A stretch of DNA of 64,000 nucleotides from a bacterium (GTDB lineage: Bacteria; Zhuqueibacterota; QNDG01; JAGLOF01), in contig JAFGRY010000040.1 in NCBI GenBank assembly GCA_016934955.1, positions 1 through 64,000 of the forward strand. The letters run 5' to 3'. A program made the translations under genes and the position numbers. Position 1 is the first letter of the stretch. Every line of letters starts with the position of its first letter. The notes beneath the pieces are model-generated. The model was not told where the DNA came from and made no database searches. It was given only the letters and a program-made list of their open reading frames with translations. This document shows positions 42,332 through 51,874 of the stretch, piece after piece.

Positions 42332-43645
42332 CTACAATTGGTCCCGGCAGCCTTCCTGCCCCTGCTCACCGCCCCGGCTTCCCTGTTCCAGGATGTGAGC
42401 GGCCTGTTCGTTCACCTGTTTCCTGACGGCGGGTGAAGGCGCCTTTTCCAGGGTGAAGCTGCTGCATCCGTTGAAGCTGATGAATGCGGCCAGCGCCTCC
42501 GCGAACGGACGCCCGGTAAGGGCGGCCGGATCCGCGTCCTGTTCCAGGTAGAGAGCCGGGATGACAAGTGTGCTGCGTGCGCGGTCCGCCTTCACATCCA
42601 TGCGGCCGATGAGAGAACCGCACGACAGAATGGGGAGAACGAAATAGCCGTATTTCCGTTTCGCGGCCGGCACATAGCATTCGATGGTATAGTCGAACCC
42701 GAACAGCCGGGTGAGCCGCTTGCGCTGAATGACCAGGTTGTCGAAAGGAGAGAGCAGGTGTATGCCGCCGTCCCCTGCTGCTCCCGGATCGCGTTCCTGT
42801 CCTGTATCGGCGCTGATATAGTTCCGGGTCTTCCGGTCGCCGCCGATCGTCGCCGCAATCACGCTGCCTTCTTCCATGAGCGTCAGCAGCGCGGCGTCAA
42901 TATCATCCCGTCCGGCCACCTGAAGATCCGCATCCCGGGCGGTTCCCGGCTGCATGAAATTGAGAAGCTCGGTCCCGGTGGCGATGCCCAGGGCGCGCAG
43001 CCCGCGCAGCACCAGGAACCGCGCTGTTTCCTCCCGGGTCGGGACCGTCGTGTCGATCCGGTCCGGGAGCACCCGTTCGGTGAGATCGTAGAGTTTCTGA
43101 AAATTCCGCCGCCCGGCAACCATCAGCTCGCCCTGCCAGAACAGCTGCTCGAGCGCGAGCTTGGCGGGTTTCCAGTCCCACCAGCCGTTACTCTTCTTTT
43201 CAGATGTAAAATCGGCCGATGCCAGCGGGCCCTCCTGCCGGATCCGCTCCAGCACCGGCCGCAGCATCGGTTTCGCTTTTTCGTGCTGCATCTTCATCCA
43301 GTAGGTCCGTGGGGCGCGAAGGTTCTCCATGCGGGGCAGGGAGAACCTGAAGTCCTCCATCGGCATATACGACATGGCGTGCCCCCAGTACTCGAAGACG
43401 GCACGGTCCTGCATCTGGAGTTCCAGGAGCATGGATCCGTCATAGTCCCGCTGCCGGGTCCAGAGTACGTGGTGATGGGCCCGCCGCACCGCCGAGATCG
43501 TATCGATCTGCACATATCCCAGCTGATTGACAATGGCAAGAACACCCGCCTTGCCCGCGAAGGCTCCCCGTTCGCGATCGAGAAGCTGGCTATGCAGGAC
43601 GCGGGCGCGCGCCTCTTCCGGGCTCACATCGACTGCGTTCGTCAT
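42332..43645 (-). CDS. YcaQ/AlkX-like winged-helix DNA glycosylase
   Basis: A 437-residue cytoplasmic protein of the HTH_42/YcaQ family. The N-terminal winged-helix part ends in LGYVQIDTISAVRRAHHHVLWTRQRDYD, which contains the Gln-x-Asp (QID) catalytic motif of crosslink-repair glycosylases. The following EYWGHAMSYMPMEDF and FDNLVIQRKRLTRLFGFDYTIECYVPAAKRKYGYFVLPIL are other strongly conserved family segments. E. coli YcaQ unhooks interstrand crosslinks caused by nitrogen mustards. It lies downstream of the GH27 gene on the same strand (17 nt apart) and may be co-transcribed, though no functional link is evident. Confidence 0.9.
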   Translation of the reverse strand: MTNAVDVSPEEARARVLHSQLLDRERGAFAGKAGVLAIVNQLGYVQIDTISAVRRAHHHVLWTRQRDYDGSMLLELQMQDRAVFEYWGHAMSYMPMEDFRFSLPRMENLRAPRTYWMKMQHEKAKPMLRPVLERIRQEGPLASADFTSEKKSNGWWDWKPAKLALEQLFWQGELMVAGRRNFQKLYDLTERVLPDRIDTTVPTREETARFLVLRGLRALGIATGTELLNFMQPGTARDADLQVAGRDDIDAALLTLMEEGSVIAATIGGDRKTRNYISADTGQERDPGAAGDGGIHLLSPFDNLVIQRKRLTRLFGFDYTIECYVPAAKRKYGYFVLPILSCGSLIGRMDVKADRARSTLVIPALYLEQDADPAALTGRPFAEALAAFISFNGCSSFTLEKAPSPAVRKQVNEQAAHILEQGSRGGEQGQEGCRDQL

Positions 43646-43662
43646 CGTGCGTCTCTCTCCCT

Positions 43663-44880
43663 CTATTCCGGATCAGGCTCGAGAACCAGCAGCCGCACCT
43701 GATGCGGCTGCACCGTGAGCGTGTATACCGAATCCGTGATGCCCAGTCTGCGATGGAGCCAGACATCCCGGATCTTCTGAATGCCGGAGAGGGCGAGATC
43801 GCGCCAGCTGAGAGTGACTTCCCTGGCGGTATCGGCGCGGTTGAGCACGCCGATCGCGGTCTCATCGTCAATCAGCGCCTTCTTCCAGACTTCGATCCCG
43901 TCAGCCTGATACACCCGGGCCGCCTGCCGGCCCAGCGGATCCTGGTCGATGGCGATCGCTTCAGGGTTGGTCAGGATGCGCTTGGTGTCTGCATCCATGT
44001 TTCTGAGGTCACAGGAGGCGATGAGGGGGGCGCTGAGCAGGCACCAGAGGCTCATCTGCGCTTCGTATTCGGTCACGCTGCAGCCGGCAGCTCCGTTGGC
44101 GTTCGAGGACTGTCCCCTGCCCTGGAGTCCGGCTACCAGCATATCCGGATCGTTCCAGCGTCCCGGGCCGGCGCAGGCTTCCAGTCCCGGCATGCGGTCG
44201 AGGATATTGACAATACCCGCGTGACCGGCGTCGAATCGTCCGTGATCCCAGGTGTCGCGAATATCCCAGCTCATGCGCCAGATATGGCCGCCGGCGTCGG
44301 CGGCCCAGAGCCACGGCTTGCGCACGCCCCATTCACAGACCGCGAAGAGGATCGGCCTGCCGGTCGCTTTCAGCGCGTCGCTCATCCGTTTGTAGCGGAT
44401 AAACGCCAAATCGGCCGCTGCCGGCGCCCCGCAATAGTCGTACTTGACATAGTCGATTCCCCATACGGCCCAGGTGCGGGCGTCAACCTCCTCATACCCG
44501 TAGCTGCCCGTGGCCCCCGCGCAGGTATGCACGGCCGCGTCCGAATAGATGCCCAGTTTCAGCCCCCGCTCATGCACATAATCGGCGAGAGATTTCATGC
44601 CCCGGGGAAATTTGGCGGGATCGGGCTGCAGCACTCCGCTGCTGTCCCGCTCCCCCTGCCAGAGATCGTCGATGATGATGTACTCATACTCCGCGTCAGC
44701 CATGCCGGATGCGACCATGGCGTCCGCCATCTCACGCAATAAAAATCCGTTGATGTCACCGCCGAACATGTTCCAGGTCATCCAGCCCATGGGCGGCGTC
44801 GCCGCGATGTCGGTCTGAGCGAAAGCCGCAAATCCTGATAAAAAGACGGGTATCGAAATGAGTATCAGTTTTTTTTTCAT
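43663..44880 (-). CDS. GH27 alpha-galactosidase, secreted
   Basis: A 405-residue exported enzyme (signal peptide 1-21, AAFAQ). PPMGWMTWNMFG (29-40) and YIIIDDLWQ are family signatures. The nucleophile is Asp148 in DYVKYDYCG, the acid/base is Asp206 in RMSWDIRDTW, and the conserved DPDMLV loop follows. A short beta-sandwich C-terminal domain ends the protein. It releases terminal alpha-galactose (or alpha-GalNAc in some members). ATG 44880 (MKKKLIL) gives a normal signal peptide; ATG 44898 six codons earlier is the alternative. Confidence 0.93.
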   Translation of the reverse strand: MKKKLILISIPVFLSGFAAFAQTDIAATPPMGWMTWNMFGGDINGFLLREMADAMVASGMADAEYEYIIIDDLWQGERDSSGVLQPDPAKFPRGMKSLADYVHERGLKLGIYSDAAVHTCAGATGSYGYEEVDARTWAVWGIDYVKYDYCGAPAAADLAFIRYKRMSDALKATGRPILFAVCEWGVRKPWLWAADAGGHIWRMSWDIRDTWDHGRFDAGHAGIVNILDRMPGLEACAGPGRWNDPDMLVAGLQGRGQSSNANGAAGCSVTEYEAQMSLWCLLSAPLIASCDLRNMDADTKRILTNPEAIAIDQDPLGRQAARVYQADGIEVWKKALIDDETAIGVLNRADTAREVTLSWRDLALSGIQKIRDVWLHRRLGITDSVYTLTVQPHQVRLLVLEPDPE

Positions 44881-45002
44881 GTCATGTCTCTTTTCCATTT
44901 TTCACCTGTTGCAGGACGGAATCTCTCGCTCTTTCGTTCTATGGCTTAAAAATTCTCAAGTTCTTCGGTTCCAAAGTTCTTTTATCACTGTCTCCGTAAC
45001 GG

Positions 45003-45143
45003 CCCCCCCTGGATACCCGCCTGAAGCACGCGGGCATGACATTTTTTTCTTTATCCAGATCATCTTTCCGTTTCTTTCGCGTGTTTCGTTGGCATTTTTC
45101 AGGGCAGAAGGGCGAGGTCCGGTCTCAGGCCTCCTGTCCCCGT
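45003..45143. repeat. Dispersed repeats 3' of a sulfatase gene
   Basis: Bases about 45,003-45,040 (ggatacccgcctgaagcacgcgggcatgac region) contain a CCCGC...GCGGG hairpin related to the repeats at 1-230 and 575-690. Bases about 45,065-45,135 are one of three related sequences with a cgtttctttcg...cgttgg core and a C/G-rich segment with gtcc/tctc motifs; the others are at 54,275-54,355 and 56,065-56,125. All three end at the stop codon of a minus-strand gene. Confidence 0.65.
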
Positions 45144-47087
45144 TCATCGCACCACTATCTCATCCGCAAATATCCACGCCTTTCCACCCGCGCCTTCGTG
45201 CCAGTCAGGACAGATGGCGATGTTTTCAGCCCGGACCTTGATATAGCGCGCCTTCTCATTCACCGGCCCGCTGTCAAAGGTCTTGATTCCGGTCTTGTAG
45301 TGCGCCGCTGTCTTCTCGCTGAATGTTTTCACTTCCCTGTACCTGCGGCCGTCCGGGGATATACTCATTGATACCCTGGCCGGCAGGAAAATCCAGCTTA
45401 TCTGCATGTCGAGAAAACTGCACGCGATACTGCGGATATCGCGAAGGCTCCCGAGATCGATTACCGCCTCAAGATCGTCACCCTCGAATCCCTGCCAGTA
45501 GCCGTCGTGATAATCCATACTTCCGGTATAGCCGTCGATCAGAGGATCTCTGTTTTTTGCCGGATATGTACTGCTGGGCGGTACGGTCAGGGAAAGTGAA
45601 GCCCCCACCGCCTTGTGTCGTCTCCGCTTTGCCCGTTCCTCTCCCCTGCTTCCGTGGGGGCGCACCTCACTGCCTGTCCGGTTCGTGAGATTGTCTCCCA
45701 GCTGTTCCCGTATGGTCTCGGCCAGTTGCTGCAGCCGCCGCACCGTGTCCGGATGCTCTGCCGCGACATTCCTGGTTTCGCTGATGTCCGCTTCGAGGTC
45801 ATAGAGCTCGAGCCCCACGTCTATATTCGCGTACGGCCCGGGCATGCCCCCCGTGCCCGGTTCCACTCCCCTGTAGGACCTGGATCTGTGAGGAACATAG
45901 AGTTTCCACCGCCCCTGGCGCACCGCCCGGAGCCCGCCGCCGTAGTAGTAAAAGTAGTGATCCCGCGGTTCCGCTCCTTTTACCCCTTTCAGCAGCGGCA
46001 GGATGCTGACACCGTCGATCTTTTTCCGGGGGAGCGGGCAGCCGGTGACCGCGGCGATGGTTGGAAGAATGTCGATGGAAGCCGCTATCCTGTCGCAGAC
46101 TCCTCCCGCGGCAATAGTCCGGGGCCAGCGCATGATGCAGGGCACCCGCGGGCCGCCTTCGAACATGGTGCCCTTGCCTTCCCTCAGGGGCAGGGCCGAC
46201 CCGGCGTGTTTGCCGAAATTCAGCCAGGGTCCGTTGTCGCTGGCAAAAATCACCAGCGTGTTTTCCTCGAGACCGTGCCGCTGCAGGGCATCCATGACCC
46301 GGCCCACGGACCAGTCGATCTCCATGATCACATCGCCGTAGGGTCCCTGCTCGCTTTTCCCCCTGAATGTGTCTGAAACGGCCAGCGGGACATGCGGCAT
46401 GGAATGGGCCAGATAGAGCAGGAACGGTTCCCGGCTGTGCTTCCCGATGAAATTCACGGCCCGTTCCGTGTAGCGGACGGTCAGCCGGTTCTGATCCTCC
46501 ATGGTCAGTACCGGCTCCACCTGCTCCGTCCCCTCGATAAGGTGGAGTACCGGATATCCCGCCCGCCAGTTGTTTTCAGCCGGCACACCGTTGTATTCAA
46601 CCGGCCACATGTCGTTTGAGTATGGCAGCCCGAAGTATTCGTCGAATCCCTGGGCCCGGGGCAGAAACTCGGGATGATGCCCGAGGTGCCACTTGCCGAA
46701 GGCGCCTGTGGCGTATCCCCTGTGTTTGAGCAGATCGGCGATCGTCTCTTCTTCGGGGTGCAGCCCGATCTCGGACCAGGCCGGGAGGGCGCCGCTTATG
46801 CTGACCCTCTCGGAATAGCATCCGGTGAGAAGCGACGCCCTTGAGGCGCTGCAGACGGCCTGTGACGCGTAGAAACTGGTAAAGCGCATGCCTTCATCGG
46901 CCAGTCTGTCGAGGTTGGGGGTGGAAAATCCCTGCGCCCCGAACTTCCCGGTGTCGGCGTATCCCTGATCATCGGTGAGGATGATGACAATGTTCGGTCT
47001 GCTCCCGGTCCTCAGGCAGCCCATGCCGCCGAGCGTAACGGCCGCTGCTCCCAGACCGGCCCGCTGAATGAAATCCCGCCGCTTCAT
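45144..47087 (-). CDS. Type I sulfatase with C-terminal discoidin-like domain, Tat-exported
   Basis: A 647-residue sulfatase. The N-terminus has a Tat motif (KRRDFIQRA) and a lipobox-like GGMGC (Cys24). The formylglycine site is Cys79 in AVCSASRASLLTG (C-x-A-x-R form), and Asp39-Asp40 in ILTDDQG together with FGKWHLGH are metal or sulfate ligands. Residues ~35-490 form the sulfatase domain. The last ~110 residues (SLRDIRSIACSFLDMQISWIFLPARVSMSISPDGR...ARYIKVRAENIAICPDWHEGAGGKAWIFADEIVV) are an F5/8-like domain that recurs at the end of the neighbouring 1,330-residue protein. Substrate sugar is unknown. ATG 47087 has GGAGG 5 nt upstream. Confidence 0.92.
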   Translation of the reverse strand: MKRRDFIQRAGLGAAAVTLGGMGCLRTGSRPNIVIILTDDQGYADTGKFGAQGFSTPNLDRLADEGMRFTSFYASQAVCSASRASLLTGCYSERVSISGALPAWSEIGLHPEEETIADLLKHRGYATGAFGKWHLGHHPEFLPRAQGFDEYFGLPYSNDMWPVEYNGVPAENNWRAGYPVLHLIEGTEQVEPVLTMEDQNRLTVRYTERAVNFIGKHSREPFLLYLAHSMPHVPLAVSDTFRGKSEQGPYGDVIMEIDWSVGRVMDALQRHGLEENTLVIFASDNGPWLNFGKHAGSALPLREGKGTMFEGGPRVPCIMRWPRTIAAGGVCDRIAASIDILPTIAAVTGCPLPRKKIDGVSILPLLKGVKGAEPRDHYFYYYGGGLRAVRQGRWKLYVPHRSRSYRGVEPGTGGMPGPYANIDVGLELYDLEADISETRNVAAEHPDTVRRLQQLAETIREQLGDNLTNRTGSEVRPHGSRGEERAKRRRHKAVGASLSLTVPPSSTYPAKNRDPLIDGYTGSMDYHDGYWQGFEGDDLEAVIDLGSLRDIRSIACSFLDMQISWIFLPARVSMSISPDGRRYREVKTFSEKTAAHYKTGIKTFDSGPVNEKARYIKVRAENIAICPDWHEGAGGKAWIFADEIVVR

Positions 47088-47149
47088 CGCGCCTCCTTTC
47101 ACCGGCCGCTGACCCTGTCTCCTCAGGGATCCAGGCCGGGAATGCCTGA

Positions 47150-50100
47150 TCAGGTTTCTATAATAATTTCATCGACGAACAGCCATGCCGTTTCACCCGC
47201 CGCCGCATGCCAGGAGGGGCACCGGCCGATATTCACGGCCCGCACCCGAATATACCGCGCGTCCCGGTTCTGCAGCGGCGCCCTGACAGTGTGCAGAAAC
47301 GCTCCCGTTGTCTTTCGGGGCACGGTGTTGGCGACGGACACCGCCGGAGTGAACACGCGGCCGTCAACCGACACTTCGATGATCACGCTGTCAGGCAGAA
47401 ATATCCAGGATTCCTGGTGCTGCAGCATCGACACATCCACCTCGCGAACGGTCCGGACGGCACCCAGATCGATGATCGCGCGCAGGTCAACTCCCTCATA
47501 CCCCTGCCAGGCCGGGTGACGGGCCGATGCTTCTCCCCGCAGTCCGTCGGTCAGGGCCGCGGCTCCCCCGCCGCTGTAGCGGCTGCTGTATTCCGTCTGC
47601 AGCGCCACCGGCCTCCCCAGGCTGGCATACACCGGGATAAAGGCGTCGGTGATGCGGCCCCACCCCTTCTCATCGACCGCCGCCGTCCGTACATCGGTGC
47701 TGGACGTCAGCCGCAGCGGTGTACGGTACACCGGGGATTCCTCATCCGGATCACTGCCGTCGAGCGTGTAGTGAATCGTACCGCTGCCCCCGCGGGTGCT
47801 GAGGCGCAGTTCCCGGGAGCCATCTTCATGTATGGGACCGGCGTCGACGGCAATGTCGAGGTGCCGGGACAGGGGCAGGTAGGCCATTGATGTCTGCATC
47901 GGGAAATCACAGGTGCAGCCTGAGCTCGCCTCCGGCATCAGCAGGAGGCCGCCCGCCGGGATCATGTTTATCCAGCAGCCCGGACGGTTCACCGCATTGA
48001 TCCACTGGGTCGTCTCGTCCTCATACAGATTGCAGAGGGCGGGATTGCCGGCCCGGTAGAACAGACTGTTCTCCGAGGCCGAAATGGTGCCGCAGCCGTG
48101 CCCGTTCCGCACCAGCTTCCAGTCGCTGACGGGTTCGCCCGTGTGCAGATCATAGCAGTAGGGCTCCGCGTAGACCCGGTCGCCGACGATGGCCGGGTGG
48201 AGGTGCTGTTCGCCGTGGTCGCCGCCGATCCATTTCTCGTTGTCCTGGGATCGTACCCAGATCAGCGCTCCGCTGGCGGCGTCGAATGCCTGCACATCGT
48301 AGTGCACATGATTGTCCTGGTTCCGGCTTGACACGGCGATGAGTATATCGTCCGCATACGCGAAAAATATGTGGTGCCGTTTCGGAGAAAGGGCCGGATT
48401 CACCTGCCAGACCGGCTGTCCTGTCGCCAGATCGAGCGCGGTGACCGTGGCGCTGTCCCCGAGTATTTTTTCCAGCTCGATGAGGCCGTCCTCGTCCTCG
48501 ATCGCCGACCGCCGCTGTGATTCCAGGAAATAGAGACGTCCGCCGCCGGCGGTGATCGTGGGATTCACGATACTACCGGACCGGTAGGTCCAGGCGGTCT
48601 TTCCCGTCAGGCGGTCAAGACTGAAAAGATAATCGCTGGTAACCGACGGCTTGTAATCGTACCAGAGCTCTTTATCGGTCTGCCAGCTCAAGGTGTAGTA
48701 CCCGGCCTGCGGCTTGCGCGCACTGCCCAGAAGCCGGTCACCGCTGACGGCAAGATACCCCCAGTAGCGGCTGTCATTCTCCAGCAGCTGGGGCAGGATG
48801 AACTGTCTCTCGATGGTGCCGGTCGCGGGGTCGATACCCACCGCCCGGGAGGTGAGCGCGGCGTAGAGAAGGTCATCGGTCACGGCCATATTGCCCGCGT
48901 CCCTGAACACGCCCACCCGTTTGAAATCGGGCAGCACCTGTTCCCAGAGCGGTGTGCCGTTGTACGCGTCCGCGGTGATGATGCGTCCGAACCCGGGAAT
49001 GTGAATCCGCCCGTTCTTGAACACCGGCGCCACCGCGCGGTGGTGCCGATCGGCCATATTCCGGGGACCGGGCCTGCCGAACCACTGGGGGACCAGATAG
49101 TCATTCACCAGCGAATCTTCACTGCAGGCGGTGTTTTCCGGATTTCCGTAGAGATGGGTCCACTCGCCGCTGCCCGGCAGCCTGCCCCTGGTCAGAGTGA
49201 TCAGTTTTCCGTCCGCCTGAAGCCTGGCGTCCGGGGCCAGGGAGGTGTCGATCCAGGTCCCGGCAAACGTGAGGGCGGTGGCTGCGGTGCCGCCCGCATG
49301 CTCCAGGACGAGAGAGCCGCCGAAGGGACGCAACAGCCGGTACACATTCTCAAACTCCTCACCGATCCGGCCTGACAGAAGGTATCTCTCGGAGACGATG
49401 ATGTTGGCGCAGTAATCGGTGAACCCGATGGCGGACAGCTCGCCGGCGAACACGCTCAGCCGCTCCCCGGAAAATCCCGCCGCTGCGAATTCCTCCCTGA
49501 GTCCCCTCGCTCCGGTTTCATTCGCATGGACGCAGACAACCCGCAGATCGCTGTTGCGGGCGATCTCGAGGGGCAGTCCGCCGCTGACACAGTCCAGGAC
49601 AAGGCAGAACCCCTTCCGGGCCTCGGCATGCGTGAGGATCCGTTTCGCGGCTTCGGCGAAAAGACCGCCGTCCGGTATTCGGGGTGAAGCGGTGCCTGTG
49701 GTTTCAGGGACCGCTTCGAACCGGGAAAAACAGACAATTTCGCCGGTATCGGTGCTCGCATACAGTCGTCCGCGGGCGGCAGCGAGCCCGTACACCCGGC
49801 CCTCCACCGGCGCCGACCAGACCATCCTGCCGCTCTGCCGGTGCAGTGCCATGACGCTGTCCTCCAGACCGAGGATCAGCTCCTGACCGCTGATGATCAT
49901 TGCGTAGCAGGGTTCGATTTCCCGAATCCAGAGAAACTCGGCATCCGTCAGCGCCTGAAGCCGGCGTGTCGCGGCAGAGACGGAATCGACGGCCGCGCCC
50001 GCTGTCTGCGTGTCCGGAATCGCCTGCTTCACCCCGGCAGCGCTGTCCCCGGCCGTCCGCTGCAGCCGCTCCAGCCGTTCTTCGGCCTCCACAAGGCTCT

Positions 50101-51142
50101 GACGAACAAACTCCCGCCGGACCCTGATCGCCTCGGCCTTCGTTGTATCGAGGGCGAGAATCCTGTAATCATCGAGAATGTAGCGGAGACTGCCCTCACT
50201 CACTGTCCGGTGCCCGGCAAGGGCAGCCGCTCCCTCCTCATCAAACGTGTCAACGGGATAATCGCTGATCCCGTGGACAAGGCCGTCTCCCGCGAGCGCC
50301 AGATAATCGCCCCCGGCCCCGCCGCTGTACCGCCTCACCCGTTCACCCGTCGTAACGGCATAGGCCCTGGGCCGGGACCTGCTGTTGGGAATATACAGGA
50401 TCGAATCGGCCAGCAGCGGATATCCCTGGGGGGCGAGATCGGTCTGCCGCCGGCTCCAGAGAACCGTTCCGCTGGACGCGTTCAGGGCGAACACATACAC
50501 GTCCTGCTTCGGGAAAATACCGGCCGCGCCGTAGAGCACGCCGTTTTCCACGACAACGCCGGTCCGGACCGGACATGATGACATCACGTGCCCGTTCCCG
50601 ATTATTTTTCGATCGCGCCGCCCTGGGCGGTACTTCCAGAGGAGGCGGCCGCGGGCGGCTTCAAGACAGTAGACATATCCGTCATCGGATCCGAAATAGA
50701 CCCGGCCGCTGTCAATGACCGGAGCCGTCCGGTTCGGTGCAGCCGTGAAAAATTCCCACACAGGGTTGCCGGTGCGGCTGTCCAGACGTCTGAGACAGTT
50801 CTCCGACGATGAGGCAAAATAGACGGCATGGCCGACAGCGGCCACGTGATTCGCCCGGTCATAGGTAACGAGGGGGTTCAATTTGGGAATCTGGTGCCAG
50901 TAGTCCTGCTGGGCGGGCTCGGGCCAGGCCGGAGCGGGTGCGTGCGGCGGCTGCCATGCCCAGGTACGCTCCAGGGGAAACGCCAGTGAGTCTGCGGCAA
51001 CGCCGCTGAGTCGATTGTCATGCTGGTAGCGAGGCCAGTCCGCTCCTGCCTGTCCGGCGGTAAACATGCGTGTGTCACAGGAGACCGTCACCAGCAGCAT
51101 GCTCGCTATGGCAGCGACACATTCGCAGCACCTGCGCGTCAT
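47150..51142 (-). CDS. Giant lipoprotein: PQQ-type beta-propeller, methyltransferase-like insert, discoidin-like C-terminus
   Basis: A 1,330-residue exported protein with a lipobox-like end of its signal (LVTVSC, Cys22). Residues ~40-490 and ~640-1060 hold PQQ/quinoprotein-type propeller repeats (DSRTGNPVWEFFTAAPN; LNASSGTVLWSRRQTD; DLATGQPVWQVNPAL). Between them (~505-615) is a class I methyltransferase-like fold (CLVLDCVSGGLPLEIARNSDLRVVCVHANE...IIVSERYLL...EEFENVYRLLRPFGGSLVLE) whose glycine-rich loop is degenerate. A chitobiase C-terminal-type stretch (TLDGSDPDEESPVYRTPLRL) and an F5/8-like domain matching that of the next sulfatase end the protein. Related propeller-methyltransferase fusions are known from Planctomycetes-like genomes. 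Function is unknown; a glycan-binding surface role is likely. Confidence 0.85.
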   Translation of the reverse strand: MTRRCCECVAAIASMLLVTVSCDTRMFTAGQAGADWPRYQHDNRLSGVAADSLAFPLERTWAWQPPHAPAPAWPEPAQQDYWHQIPKLNPLVTYDRANHVAAVGHAVYFASSSENCLRRLDSRTGNPVWEFFTAAPNRTAPVIDSGRVYFGSDDGYVYCLEAARGRLLWKYRPGRRDRKIIGNGHVMSSCPVRTGVVVENGVLYGAAGIFPKQDVYVFALNASSGTVLWSRRQTDLAPQGYPLLADSILYIPNSRSRPRAYAVTTGERVRRYSGGAGGDYLALAGDGLVHGISDYPVDTFDEEGAAALAGHRTVSEGSLRYILDDYRILALDTTKAEAIRVRREFVRQSLVEAEERLERLQRTAGDSAAGVKQAIPDTQTAGAAVDSVSAATRRLQALTDAEFLWIREIEPCYAMIISGQELILGLEDSVMALHRQSGRMVWSAPVEGRVYGLAAARGRLYASTDTGEIVCFSRFEAVPETTGTASPRIPDGGLFAEAAKRILTHAEARKGFCLVLDCVSGGLPLEIARNSDLRVVCVHANETGARGLREEFAAAGFSGERLSVFAGELSAIGFTDYCANIIVSERYLLSGRIGEEFENVYRLLRPFGGSLVLEHAGGTAATALTFAGTWIDTSLAPDARLQADGKLITLTRGRLPGSGEWTHLYGNPENTACSEDSLVNDYLVPQWFGRPGPRNMADRHHRAVAPVFKNGRIHIPGFGRIITADAYNGTPLWEQVLPDFKRVGVFRDAGNMAVTDDLLYAALTSRAVGIDPATGTIERQFILPQLLENDSRYWGYLAVSGDRLLGSARKPQAGYYTLSWQTDKELWYDYKPSVTSDYLFSLDRLTGKTAWTYRSGSIVNPTITAGGGRLYFLESQRRSAIEDEDGLIELEKILGDSATVTALDLATGQPVWQVNPALSPKRHHIFFAYADDILIAVSSRNQDNHVHYDVQAFDAASGALIWVRSQDNEKWIGGDHGEQHLHPAIVGDRVYAEPYCYDLHTGEPVSDWKLVRNGHGCGTISASENSLFYRAGNPALCNLYEDETTQWINAVNRPGCWINMIPAGGLLLMPEASSGCTCDFPMQTSMAYLPLSRHLDIAVDAGPIHEDGSRELRLSTRGGSGTIHYTLDGSDPDEESPVYRTPLRLTSSTDVRTAAVDEKGWGRITDAFIPVYASLGRPVALQTEYSSRYSGGGAAALTDGLRGEASARHPAWQGYEGVDLRAIIDLGAVRTVREVDVSMLQHQESWIFLPDSVIIEVSVDGRVFTPAVSVANTVPRKTTGAFLHTVRAPLQNRDARYIRVRAVNIGRCPSWHAAAGETAWLFVDEIIIET

Positions 51143-51213
51143 AATGCCTCCGCTTTCTGTTATCGGTTGCGTGTCAGTGCCGGGGCCGGCACCGACATGA
51201 TATTCCGGGACCG

Positions 51214-51855
51214 TCAGTCAAGGCTGATTATTCTGTCGGAATAGTCGTCCGCATCCGGTCCATGGGTGACGACGACCGCGGTCCCGCCCTGCTTCGTATA
51301 CTCTTTGAGACAAGTGAATATCCGGGCCGCGTTTTTCTCATCGAGGTTGCCGGTGGGCTCATCGGCGAGAATGATCTTCGGCTTTTTGCTCAGAGCCCTG
51401 GCAAGCGCGGCCCGCTGCATCTCTCCGGTGCTCAGCTCGTTCGGAAAATTATGGATCCGTTTTTCCATGTCCACCGCCCTCACCGCCTCCATCAGCATGC
51501 CTTCATCAGGCGTGCCCAGGGCCCCGGTACCGGTGAGAATATTTTCCCGTACCGTAAGATAGGGTATGAGATGAAACATCTGAAAGATAAATCCGATCTG
51601 GTTCGCGCGAAACGCGGTCCGGGCCCGGGGCGGGAGCCGGTAGAGTTCGGACCCGTCTATGATCACCCGTCCCCGGGTCGGTCTCAGCATGCCCCCCATG
51701 ATCAGCAGCAGCGTCGATTTACCGCTGCCGCTTGCGCCCTTCACCACCAGGAACTCGGATCGTTCGACCTCGAGAGTCAGGTCCTGCAGCGCGGTCACTC
51801 TTTCATTGGTGTTGTGATAGACTTTCGTAACATACTCAAGACTGATAAGTGCCAT
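51214..51855 (-). CDS. LolD/MacB-type ABC transporter ATP-binding protein
   Basis: A 213-residue ATPase of the LolD/FtsE/MacB class. Walker A is GASGSGKST (~40-48), the signature is LSTGEMQRAALARAL, Walker B is IILADEPTGNLDEKNA, and the H-loop is VVTHG. GGAG lies 5 nt before ATG 51855. It follows the FtsX-type permease by 19 nt. With the upstream companion it forms a three-gene operon. Such transporters drive periplasmic work (lipoprotein release, mechanotransmission, peptide or toxin export) rather than classical import. Confidence 0.93.
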   Translation of the reverse strand: MALISLEYVTKVYHNTNERVTALQDLTLEVERSEFLVVKGASGSGKSTLLLIMGGMLRPTRGRVIIDGSELYRLPPRARTAFRANQIGFIFQMFHLIPYLTVRENILTGTGALGTPDEGMLMEAVRAVDMEKRIHNFPNELSTGEMQRAALARALSKKPKIILADEPTGNLDEKNAARIFTCLKEYTKQGGTAVVVTHGPDADDYSDRIISLD

Positions 51856-51874
51856 TGTATCTCCGCCCGATTAT

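Noticed and set aside
48873..49104. Short minus-strand frames inside the propeller gene
   Set aside because: They are alternative frames of a continuous 1,330-codon gene with clear repeats on both sides.
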